Assembly (NCBI GenBank): GCA_000432915.1
Contig: HF995229.1
Location: 1-13,218 of the forward strand
Direction: 5' to 3'
DNA length: 13,218 nucleotides
Source of the DNA: Firmicutes bacterium CAG:194
Lineage (GTDB): Bacteria > Bacillota > Clostridia > Lachnospirales > Lachnospiraceae
Part shown: positions 7,295 through 12,686 of the stretch, piece after piece
Numbering within the stretch: the first letter of the stretch is position 1
How the letters are laid out: each line of letters begins with the position of its first letter
The notes under the pieces: model-generated
Database searches by the model: none
What the model was told of the DNA's origin: nothing
Seen by the model: the letters and a program-made list of their open reading frames with translations, nothing else
Translations under genes and position numbers: made by a program

Positions 7295-7331
7295 CACACA
7301 TGGCTGGCAGATTTTCTGCCAGCCCGGTGTG
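7295..7331 (-). other. Strong intercistronic stem-loop between crt and hbd
   Basis: Perfect 10-bp stem GGCTGGCAGA/TCTGCCAGCC (7302-7311 with 7315-7324, 3-nt loop), extended past a 2x2 internal loop by CACAC/GTGTG (7295-7299 with 7327-7331). No U-run follows on the minus strand (next bases are GGTAAAGAT), so it is not a normal terminator. A role in mRNA processing or stability, or weak attenuation, is inferred. Confidence 0.7.
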
Positions 7332-7348
7332 TATATTACCTGAATATA

Positions 7349-8134
7349 TTAGCAGTTTTTGAATGGCTCTTTTACTTTTTCTTTGTTCTTGTCAAGGAAG
7401 AAAGCCATACCATACTTCTGATCTTCTGTCTCGAAACAGTCACCGAATAATTTCTCTTCGATCACAACTGCCTGATCCATATCTACCTGAAGGCCGTCAT
7501 TAATTGCCTTCTTGCAGTTACGAACTGCGATCGGTGCATTCTTTGCAATGCCTGCTGCCATTTTCTGTGCAGCCGGAAGGAGCTCTTCCTGTGTATATAC
7601 GGCATTTACAAGACCGATTCTGTATGCTTCGTCTGCTTTGATATTTCTTGCTGTGTAGATAAGCTGTTTTGCCATACCAGGGCTGACAAGTCTTGCCAGT
7701 CTCTGTGTTCCGCCAAAGCCAGGTGTGATACCAAGACCAACTTCCGGCTGACCGAATACAGCGTTATCAGAACAGATTCTGATATCACAACTCATGGAAA
7801 TCTCACAGCCACCGCCAAGTGCAAAGCCGTTTACAGCAGCAATAACAGGGATCGGGAATGTTTCCAGCTTGCGGAATACATCATTACCCTTCTTACCGAA
7901 TGCTTCGCCTTCTGCCTTTGTCAGTGTGCTCATTTCTCCGATATCTGCGCCTGCAACAAATGATTTCTGGCCTGCACCTGTCAGGATCAGACATCTTACT
8001 GTATTCAGATCTACAGCGTCAAGAGTCGCATTCAGTTCATCAAGAACCTGTGAATTTAAAGCGTTTAATGCTTTTTCACGGTTGATCGTAATAGTGCCGA
8101 CTGCACCATTTACTTCATATAAAATATAATCCAT
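7349..8134 (-). CDS. crt: Crotonase (3-hydroxybutyryl-CoA dehydratase)
   Basis: 261 aa, the normal crotonase length. Dehydrates 3-hydroxybutyryl-CoA to crotonyl-CoA. The CoA/oxyanion elements SFVAGADIGEM (58-68) and NGFALGGGCEIS (102-113) and the block FGQPEVGLGITPGFGGTQRL (127-146) are all present. The two catalytic glutamates are E111 and E131, with the same 20-residue spacing as Glu144/Glu164 in rat enoyl-CoA hydratase. The ATG at 8134 has AAGGAGAA six bases upstream, and the gene starts 35 bases after thl. Context in the operon favours the short-chain dehydratase over other crotonase-fold activities. Confidence 0.95.
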   Translation of the reverse strand: MDYILYEVNGAVGTITINREKALNALNSQVLDELNATLDAVDLNTVRCLILTGAGQKSFVAGADIGEMSTLTKAEGEAFGKKGNDVFRKLETFPIPVIAAVNGFALGGGCEISMSCDIRICSDNAVFGQPEVGLGITPGFGGTQRLARLVSPGMAKQLIYTARNIKADEAYRIGLVNAVYTQEELLPAAQKMAAGIAKNAPIAVRNCKKAINDGLQVDMDQAVVIEEKLFGDCFETEDQKYGMAFFLDKNKEKVKEPFKNC

Positions 8135-8169
8135 TGTTGTTCTCCTTATTGACTATTCAGGCAGGCAGA

Positions 8170-9351
8170 TTACTCACGCTCAACGATTGTTGCGCATCCC
8201 ATACCGCCACCGATACATAATGTAGCAAGACCCTTCTTAGCATCCTTTGCTTCCATTTCATGAAGCAGAGTAACAAGGATACGGGCACCTGAAGCTCCAA
8301 CCGGATGACCAAGTGCGATTGCACCACCGTTTGGATTCAGCTGCTTATCTACATCAATACCAAGCTCTTTACCTACTGCAACAGACTGTGCTGCGAAAGC
8401 TTCGTTTGCTTCGATGATATCGAAGTCTTCAATCTTCATGCCGGTTTTTGCCATAACCTTCTTTGTTGCCGGAACAGGACCGATACCCATAACTTCCGGT
8501 CTGCAGCCTGCAAGTGCACCAGCTACAAATGTAGCCATTGGCTTAACACCAAGCTCTTTTGCTTTTTCTTCGCTCATAACAACGATTGCTGCTGCACCAT
8601 CATTGATACCGGATGCATTACCGGCTGTAACGAATCCGCCCGGATTGATCGTACGAAGTTTTGCGAGACCTTCGATTGTAGAACCGGCTCTTGGACCTTC
8701 ATCCTTCTTGAATTCGATTGTTTCTTTTTTCTTCTTAACCATTACAGGAACGATTTCCTTATCGAAAGCACCGTTTTCCTGTGCTGCACAAGCCTTTAAC
8801 TGGCTCTTTAATGCGAACTCATCAAGCTCTTCTCTTGTCAGTCCCCATTCTTCACAGATATTATCAGCAGTCTTGATCATATGGTAGTCATTGAATGCAT
8901 CCCAAAGAGCATCATTTACCATTGTATCAACAAGTTTAGCATTGCCCATTCTGTAGCCGTAACGTCCCTGCATCATAGCGTATGGAGCCATAGACATGTT
9001 TTCCATACCACCTGCAACAACGATATCAGCATCTCCTGCCATGATCATCTGTGCTGCCATGTTGACACAGTTCAGACCTGAACCACAAACAACGTTGATC
9101 GTAACAGCCGGTACTTCATTTGGAAGACCTGCTTTGATACTTGCCTGACGAGCTACGTTCTGTCCCTGTCCGGCCTGGATTACACAACCCATGTAAACCT
9201 GATCTACATCTTCCGGCTTAACACCGGCTCTGTTTAAAGCCTCTTTAATAACGATAGCACCCAGTTCCGGAGCTGGAGTTGTGCTAAGAGATCCACCCAT
9301 TGTACCGATTGCTGTACGGCAGGCGCCTGCTAAAACTACTTTTTTTGCCAT
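8170..9351 (-). CDS. thl: Acetyl-CoA C-acetyltransferase (thiolase)
   Basis: 393 aa. Condenses two acetyl-CoA to acetoacetyl-CoA, the entry step of the butyrate pathway. The catalytic residues are in place: C89 (VVCGSGLNCVN), H349 (GGAIALGHPVGASG) and C379 (LCIGGGMGCA). Length and numbering match the Zoogloea-type biosynthetic thiolase. The ATG at 9351 has GGAGGAAAG upstream; an in-frame ATG 51 bases earlier lies in the leader and adds residues that are not thiolase-like. It is the first gene of thl-crt-hbd-bcd-etfB-etfA, with a promoter about 85 bases upstream and a terminator before that, so the operon is independent of raiA. Confidence 0.96.
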   Translation of the reverse strand: MAKKVVLAGACRTAIGTMGGSLSTTPAPELGAIVIKEALNRAGVKPEDVDQVYMGCVIQAGQGQNVARQASIKAGLPNEVPAVTINVVCGSGLNCVNMAAQMIMAGDADIVVAGGMENMSMAPYAMMQGRYGYRMGNAKLVDTMVNDALWDAFNDYHMIKTADNICEEWGLTREELDEFALKSQLKACAAQENGAFDKEIVPVMVKKKKETIEFKKDEGPRAGSTIEGLAKLRTINPGGFVTAGNASGINDGAAAIVVMSEEKAKELGVKPMATFVAGALAGCRPEVMGIGPVPATKKVMAKTGMKIEDFDIIEANEAFAAQSVAVGKELGIDVDKQLNPNGGAIALGHPVGASGARILVTLLHEMEAKDAKKGLATLCIGGGMGCATIVERE

Positions 9352-9376
9352 TTTTCTTTCCTCCATATAATTGTTT

Positions 9377-9427
9377 CCCGCCCTTATTTTCGGGCTTGGC
9401 AATGATTGTTATTTTTTTATCATTGCC
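9377..9427 (-). promoter_or_regulatory. Stem-loop 5' leader of the butyrate operon
   Basis: Two stems lie in the roughly 80-nt untranslated leader of thl. The first is a perfect 9-bp GGCAATGAT/ATCATTGCC (9398-9406 with 9419-9427) with a 12-base A/U loop. The second is GCCC/GGGC (9380-9383 with 9392-9395). Neither is followed by a U-run, so mRNA stability or a regulator site is more likely than termination. Confidence 0.55.
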
Positions 9428-9430
9428 CAC

Positions 9431-9459
9431 TGCACTTATTTTAACATAGCAAAAGTGCA
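9431..9459. promoter_or_regulatory. Candidate operator: inverted repeat around the thl -10 box
   Basis: Perfect 7-bp inverted repeat TGCACTT-N15-AAGTGCA (9431-9437 with 9453-9459). The -10 box lies wholly in the spacer, so a bound dimer would cover the promoter. The regulator is not known; it does not match the Rex consensus. Confidence 0.4.
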
Positions 9460-9466
9460 AAAACAA
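9438..9466 (-). promoter_or_regulatory. Promoter of the butyrate operon
   Basis: On the minus strand TTGTTT (9466-9461), a 17-bp spacer and TAAAAT (9443-9438), with a TG one base before the -10 (extended -10). The -35 sits in the T tail of the raiA terminator. Expected RNA start is near 9431. Confidence 0.65.
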
Positions 9467-9498
9467 GAGGGAGAATCGCTTTTCCCACAATTCTCCCT
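9459..9498 (-). terminator. Terminator of raiA/hpf
   Basis: 9-bp perfect stem AGGGAGAAT/ATTCTCCCT (9468-9476 with 9490-9498, 13-nt loop), followed on the minus strand by CTTGTTTTTG. It lies about 20 bases past the raiA stop codon. A T run on the other side (GTTTTTTG) makes it possibly bidirectional. Confidence 0.85.
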
Positions 9499-9517
9499 GT
9501 TTTTTGACATCCTATAT

Positions 9518-10045
9518 TTAATTTTCAGGTTCGATCAGTCCGTATGTACCGCCTTTTCTCTTATAAACAACGTTTACTTCGTCTGTTTCCGCATTGCAGA
9601 ATACGAAGAAATTGTGTCCTAAAAGCTCCATCTGTACACATGCATCTTCCGGATACATTGGCTTGATGTCGAACTTCTTTGTACGGATGATCTTAACATC
9701 TTCTTCATCCATATAATCTTTCTCGATGAATTCCTGTTTGAAGAAACTGCCAGCCTGCTGCTTGTCCACCAGTTTATTCTTATACTTCTTCAGCTGTCTC
9801 TCAATGATCTCTTCCACAAGATCAATAGATACATACATGTCGTTGCTTACCTGCTCGGAACGGATGATGTTGCCTTTTACAGGAATCGTTACTTCGATCT
9901 TCTGTCTGTCCTTCTCTACACTCAAAGTAACATGTACTTCTGTCTCCGGCGTAAAGTATTTCTCCAGCTTACCAATCTTGTCCTCCACTGCTGTCCTCAA
10001 ACCAGGAGTCACTTCGATATTTTTGCCCATAATAATATATTTCAT
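9518..10045 (-). CDS. hpf: Long-form ribosome hibernation promoting factor (HPF/RaiA)
   Basis: 175 aa. Binds the 30S subunit near the decoding centre and, through its C-terminal domain, pairs 70S ribosomes into inactive 100S dimers in stationary phase or stress. The N-terminal beta-alpha-beta domain (KYIIMGKNIEVTPGLRTAVE … ISID/IERQLKKYK, about 1-95) is joined by a linker to the conserved C-terminal dimer domain (IIRTKKFDIKPMYPEDACVQ … GHNFFVFCNAETDEVNVVYK, about 119-175). The ATG at 10045 is chosen because the in-frame GTG at 10054 is part of the ribosome site AAAGGGTGA. It is a single-gene unit with its own TATAAT promoter and terminator. Upstream lies a structured RNA of the kind that gives the raiA motif its name. 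Confidence 0.95.
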   Translation of the reverse strand: MKYIIMGKNIEVTPGLRTAVEDKIGKLEKYFTPETEVHVTLSVEKDRQKIEVTIPVKGNIIRSEQVSNDMYVSIDLVEEIIERQLKKYKNKLVDKQQAGSFFKQEFIEKDYMDEEDVKIIRTKKFDIKPMYPEDACVQMELLGHNFFVFCNAETDEVNVVYKRKGGTYGLIEPEN

Positions 10046-10080
10046 ATGGCTCACCCTTTCTGTCTTAGATTTATGTGATA

Positions 10081-10110
10081 ATTATAGCACATTTGTATAT
10101 ATATTTGCAA
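10081..10110 (-). promoter_or_regulatory. Promoter of raiA/hpf
   Basis: On the minus strand TTGCAA (10110-10105), 18-bp A/T-rich spacer, and perfect TATAAT (10086-10081). RNA would start near 10075, about 30 bases before the ATG. A second possible -35 (TTGACT, about 10155) further upstream lacks a good -10. Confidence 0.7.
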
Positions 10111-10261
10111 TATTTATTCAAATTGTCTGTAATATTTGTACATTCAAAAAGTCAATACCTTTTTCGACGTTTTTCGTCAAATAACTGTTTTTTATGATTA
10201 TCCCACAAAACAGATGTTCTGAAAGTTACCATAAAATCCCTTTATTTTTAACCTCTTTTTA

Positions 10262-10332
10262 TGTGGATAATGTGGATAACCTCGTTTATAAGTCACTTTT
10301 TGCCTTAAAATCGTTCTTTCTTATGTGGATAA
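10262..10332 (-). promoter_or_regulatory. Cluster of three perfect DnaA boxes
   Basis: TTATCCACA, the high-affinity DnaA box, occurs three times on the minus strand: 10270-10262 and 10279-10271 (directly abutting) and 10332-10324. All have the same orientation. A degenerate copy with one inserted base (TTATCCCACA) is on the plus strand at 10197-10206. The flank toward raiA (10081-10260) is very A/T-rich. No dnaA or dnaN gene is in the window. Confidence 0.75.
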
Positions 10333-10339
10333 CTTTTTT

Positions 10340-10704
10340 CGACCCGACCTGTACTTTTTCTGCAATTTGGTCTTGCATTCTCAGATCTTTGTGCAAATTG
10401 TCTACCGCAGCAATCTGCCGGAGTTCTCACAGCTTTGATTCATGGGTTACAGAGACGAGATGCGCTCTGCGAATCTCGCTCTGATTAGCGGTCGTCAAAT
10501 GCACCGCATAAATGCGTGCATTTTCCTCGTCGCCATAACATAAAAAACAACGCACCTTCCATTGAAGATGCATTGTCTTGTCCCGCCCGGATTATTTTCC
10601 CTTTCATAATCCGATCCATATATACTTTCCCCGATTATCCTTACTACTCCCCACAACATTATGTATTTCGACATAATCCTGCAATTTTATTGTAATTAAA
10701 TCGC
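10340..10704 (-). ncRNA. Structured non-coding RNA upstream of raiA, probably the raiA-motif RNA
   Basis: A near-consensus promoter starts RNA near 10704, and the next 300 bases fold into a string of strong hairpins: 10658-10677 (7 bp), 10588-10613 (CGGATTAT/ATAATCCG), 10547-10576 (13 bp with two G-U pairs and an AAUG loop), 10497-10523 (8+4 bp) and 10451-10482 (about 10 bp with one bulge). A possible long-range pair ACCGC/GCGGT (near 10490 and 10405) closes part of it. The two G-U pairs in an otherwise perfect 13-bp stem point to an RNA rather than a DNA palindrome. The raiA motif is a known Firmicutes RNA found upstream of raiA; identification rests on position and architecture, not on a covariance match. 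The 3' end is uncertain and no terminator is seen. Confidence 0.65.
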
Positions 10705-10716
10705 AATTTCATTGTA
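10681..10716. repeat. Two 14-bp direct repeats at the ncRNA promoter
   Basis: GCAATTTTATTGTA (10681-10694) and GCAATTTCATTGTA (10703-10716) differ by one base and are offset by 22 bp, about two helix turns. The right copy contains the -10 box of the ncRNA promoter. This fits a tandem binding site for a regulator, or a duplicated -10 region. Confidence 0.5.
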
Positions 10717-10739
10717 CTAATCCGTTTGTCGTTTGTCAA
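10711..10739 (-). promoter_or_regulatory. Strong promoter of the raiA-upstream ncRNA
   Basis: On the minus strand TTGACA (10739-10734), 17-bp spacer, TACAAT (10716-10711). This is the best match to the sigma-A consensus in the window. A 7-bp tandem repeat (GTTTGTC, plus strand 10724-10737) overlaps the -35 and spacer. Confidence 0.8.
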
Positions 10740-10767
10740 TTCGTTTCTTGTTATATTTTTGTTTTTA

Positions 10768-10796
10768 TTGTTTTTCTACCTCTTCCTTACTATAAT
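10768..10796 (+). promoter_or_regulatory. Promoter of the first M56 gene
   Basis: TTGTTT (10768-10773), 17-bp spacer, perfect TATAAT (10791-10796). RNA would start near 10803, giving a leader of about 115 bases. It is divergent from the ncRNA promoter, about 30 bp away. Confidence 0.65.
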
Positions 10797-10822
10797 GATA
10801 AATATGTTATGATATGATGTTG

Positions 10823-10881
10823 GGATTGTGGGAGTGCATGGCACGGAACAATCCGCAGGCACCGAAATCGGTGTTTTTGCC
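10823..10881 (+). promoter_or_regulatory. Hairpin leader with terminator-like element before the first M56 gene
   Basis: A compound hairpin (GGATTGT/ACAATCC, 10823-10829 with 10848-10854, with an inner GTGC/GCAC 10834-10837/10841-10844) is followed by CACCG-AAAT-CGGTG (10860-10864 with 10869-10873) and five T. The second stem with its T run resembles a weak intrinsic terminator inside the leader. Attenuation is inferred; the stem is short. Confidence 0.45.
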
Positions 10882-10919
10882 CCGACATCATGATACAGAA
10901 CAGAAAAGGGGACTTACTC

Positions 10920-12065
10920 ATGATACTGGCGGACACTCTCAGATTACTGATCACGATCACCGTATGCTGCTGCATCACCGGACTTTTGATGTGGCTCTTT
11001 CTATTATATAATAAGAAAGCATCCATTGAGGTTCTTCTGCTTTGCAGCGGTCTGCTCCTTGTCCGTTTTCTGTATCCTTACGAGTTTCCGTTTACGCACT
11101 CCGTTTATATCACAAAGGGATATCCTACACTGAATGAATTTTTTAACCAAACTCTCTCTATCGGCCGGGTTGAATTTCCTGTGGCAGCACTTCTGCTTGG
11201 TATATGGATCGCCGGAAGCCTTTGGAACGGTTTCCGTTTCCTGCGGCATTATATAGTTCTGCAAAAATCGGTCTCCCGGCTTCCGATCTGCTCCGATGAC
11301 AATATCCGCTCGCAGCTTGATCAGATATTGAAAGAAAAACACTTTTCAAGATGCACCTTTTCCTTAAAAGAAGATACCGAAATGGAGTCCCCTTTTGTGA
11401 CCGGCTATTTTCATCCGGTCATCGTCGTTCCGGGACTGTCCCTGTCAGAGAAAGAATGGTACTATATATTGTCCCACGAGACTGCACATTACAGACATGG
11501 CGACACCTTGTACAAGCTGCTTATCGAGATACTCCTCGTAGTTTTTTGGTGGAATCCGCTTTTTTATTTATTCCGCCGGAAAATATCTGTCTGTATCGAG
11601 CAGTCCGCCGATCTGCTTGCCATAGAAGATCTGAATGCTGCAGAAAAGCTGGACTATCTGGAATGTCTGTTAAAGGTTGCCCGCCAAAGCCGGCATAACC
11701 CTGTGCTCCGTTCCGCAGTCCTTACCTTTGACGGCTACGGAGATTCGGAATTGAAAAAGCGCTTTGCCTGTATTACAAAATGTATTCGCCAAGAAGCCAC
11801 ATTCGGCAATCGTATCACAAAATATGGTTTTATAGCCGCCATGCTTCTTGCAACTTTCCTCTCATATGGTATCATAGTGGAACCAAGTTCTACAAAGACA
11901 CCTGCCGATGAGCCGACGTCCTTTACCATACAGACAGACAACAGCTACGCGATCAAGATCAATGACTCTCTTTATGAGCTATATATGGATGATATATTGA
12001 TAGGAACTTTTGAAGATCCGGCCAATCTGCCGGAAATACCCATTTACGAAAAGGAGATCAGATAA
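10920..12065 (+). CDS. M56-family (BlaR1-like) membrane metalloprotease sensor, no penicillin-binding domain
   Basis: 381 aa. N-terminal membrane segments at about 7-29, 36-50 and 86-104, a cytoplasmic zinc protease region with HETAH (186-190) and downstream E227 (CIEQSAD, likely third zinc ligand), the conserved VFWWNPLFY (208-216), and a last membrane helix at about 302-320. In BlaR1 such proteases respond to an outside signal and lead to inactivation of BlaI. Here only about 60 residues follow the last helix; they have no SxxK-type transpeptidase motif, so the ligand is probably not a beta-lactam. The ATG at 10920 has AAGGGGA 8 bases upstream and aligns with the start of the second copy; the in-frame ATG at 10890 lies in the leader. 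BlaI follows after one base. The order M56-BlaI is the reverse of classical blaI-blaR1 operons. Confidence 0.9.
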   Translation: MILADTLRLLITITVCCCITGLLMWLFLLYNKKASIEVLLLCSGLLLVRFLYPYEFPFTHSVYITKGYPTLNEFFNQTLSIGRVEFPVAALLLGIWIAGSLWNGFRFLRHYIVLQKSVSRLPICSDDNIRSQLDQILKEKHFSRCTFSLKEDTEMESPFVTGYFHPVIVVPGLSLSEKEWYYILSHETAHYRHGDTLYKLLIEILLVVFWWNPLFYLFRRKISVCIEQSADLLAIEDLNAAEKLDYLECLLKVARQSRHNPVLRSAVLTFDGYGDSELKKRFACITKCIRQEATFGNRITKYGFIAAMLLATFLSYGIIVEPSSTKTPADEPTSFTIQTDNSYAIKINDSLYELYMDDILIGTFEDPANLPEIPIYEKEIR

Positions 12066-12066
12066 T

Positions 12067-12480
12067 ATGCCTAAAAAACAACCCTTTCAGAAAATTACAA
12101 ACCGTGAACTGGAGATCATGCAGCTTTTATGGAATGCAGATCATCCGCTTATCGCATCTGAAATTGCAGCCATGAAACCGGATCTGACCGTCAACACCGT
12201 TCAATCCGTTCTGCGCAATCTGCTGAAGCACAAATATATCGAGGTGGCAAAGATCGTATACAGCGGAACTGTTCTGACACGCAGCTACCGGCCTCTTATT
12301 ACCGAGCAGGATTTTGGTATTGATCAGGTGATCAACGACTTTCATTCCTTCAGGGGACTTTCCGTATCCCATCTGGTAGCCAGCCTTTTGAATGAACCCG
12401 TTTCTTCCTCCGAAATTGATGAGCTGGAGGAAGTGATCCGAAAACAGCGGGCATTGTTACAGGAAAACAAAACAGAATAG
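12067..12480 (+). CDS. BlaI/MecI-family winged-helix transcriptional repressor
   Basis: 137 aa. The winged helix covers about residues 7-80: ITNRELEIMQLLW (start of the fold), ASEIAAM, then the recognition helix LTVNTVQSVLRNLLKHKYIE and the wing. The C-terminal half (FHSFRGLSVSHLVASLLNE … EIDELEEVIRKQRALLQ) is the leucine-rich dimer part. The family binds TACA/TGTA-type dyads as a dimer and is relieved by cleavage when the M56 partner is activated. The ATG at 12067 is one base past the M56 stop codon, with AAGGAG 10 bases upstream inside that gene, so the pair is translationally coupled. An upstream in-frame ATG (12010) would overlap the M56 gene and adds unmatched residues. Confidence 0.92.
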   Translation: MPKKQPFQKITNRELEIMQLLWNADHPLIASEIAAMKPDLTVNTVQSVLRNLLKHKYIEVAKIVYSGTVLTRSYRPLITEQDFGIDQVINDFHSFRGLSVSHLVASLLNEPVSSSEIDELEEVIRKQRALLQENKTE

Positions 12481-12491
12481 TAAAGATATGT

Positions 12492-12527
12492 ACAGGCACC
12501 GGCGCCAAACCCGGTGCCTGTTGTATT
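12492..12527 (+). terminator. Terminator-like hairpin after blaI
   Basis: Perfect 11-bp stem ACAGGCACCGG/CCGGTGCCTGT (12492-12502 with 12511-12521, 8-nt loop) 11 bases past the stop codon, followed by TGTATTAT. The T tail is interrupted, so termination may be partial. Confidence 0.7.
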
Positions 12528-12533
12528 ATAAAA

Positions 12534-12557
12534 ATACAGACAATCTTCTGTCTGTAT
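12534..12557. promoter_or_regulatory. Inverted repeat with TACAGA/TCTGTA half-sites, possible BlaI-type operator or second terminator stem
   Basis: Perfect 9-bp dyad ATACAGACA-N6-TGTCTGTAT (12534-12542 with 12549-12557) just after the blaI terminator. The TACA…TGTA ends recall BlaI/MecI operators, but it lies about 70 bp upstream of the next promoter and has no T tail. Confidence 0.35.
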
Positions 12558-12610
12558 ATGTACCAATATTATATTTACATTGTTATTGCAGCTTTTGTGT
12601 TTTTTATTTT

Positions 12611-12637
12611 CAGAATAATTTTAGATTGATTATTCTG
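12611..12637. promoter_or_regulatory. Candidate operator over the -35 of the second M56 promoter
   Basis: Perfect 9-bp inverted repeat CAGAATAAT-N9-ATTATTCTG (12611-12619 with 12629-12637). It overlaps the -35 box (12626-12631), an ideal place for a repressor such as the neighbouring BlaI. It is not the textbook TACA/TGTA site. Confidence 0.45.
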
Positions 12638-12654
12638 CGCATTCGTATTATAAT
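12626..12654 (+). promoter_or_regulatory. Promoter of the second M56 gene
   Basis: TTGATT (12626-12631), 17-bp spacer, perfect TATAAT (12649-12654), 32 bases before the ATG. Confidence 0.75.
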
Positions 12655-12686
12655 TTTCCCGTAACAGGAAAAGAGAGAGGTGAAAC

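Noticed and set aside
8305..8887. Long plus-strand open frames (164 and 157 codons) opposite thl
   Set aside because: They are antisense shadows of the well-supported thiolase gene; the proteins are Cys/Ser-rich with no recognisable fold, and no ribosome site was found.
9398..9466. Rex-type redox operator (TTGTTAA-N4-TTAACAA) before thl
   Set aside because: Only one half (ATGTTAA) resembles the consensus near the -10; the other half is missing. The real dyad here has a different sequence.
10046..10340. Chromosomal origin of replication as a firm call
   Set aside because: DnaA boxes and AT-rich DNA are present, but only three perfect boxes were found and neither dnaA, dnaN nor other origin genes are nearby. 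Reported as a DnaA-box cluster instead.
10194..10484. Plus-strand open frame of 96 codons in the intergenic region
   Set aside because: It covers the DnaA boxes and part of the structured RNA, has no ribosome site, and its protein has no recognisable features.
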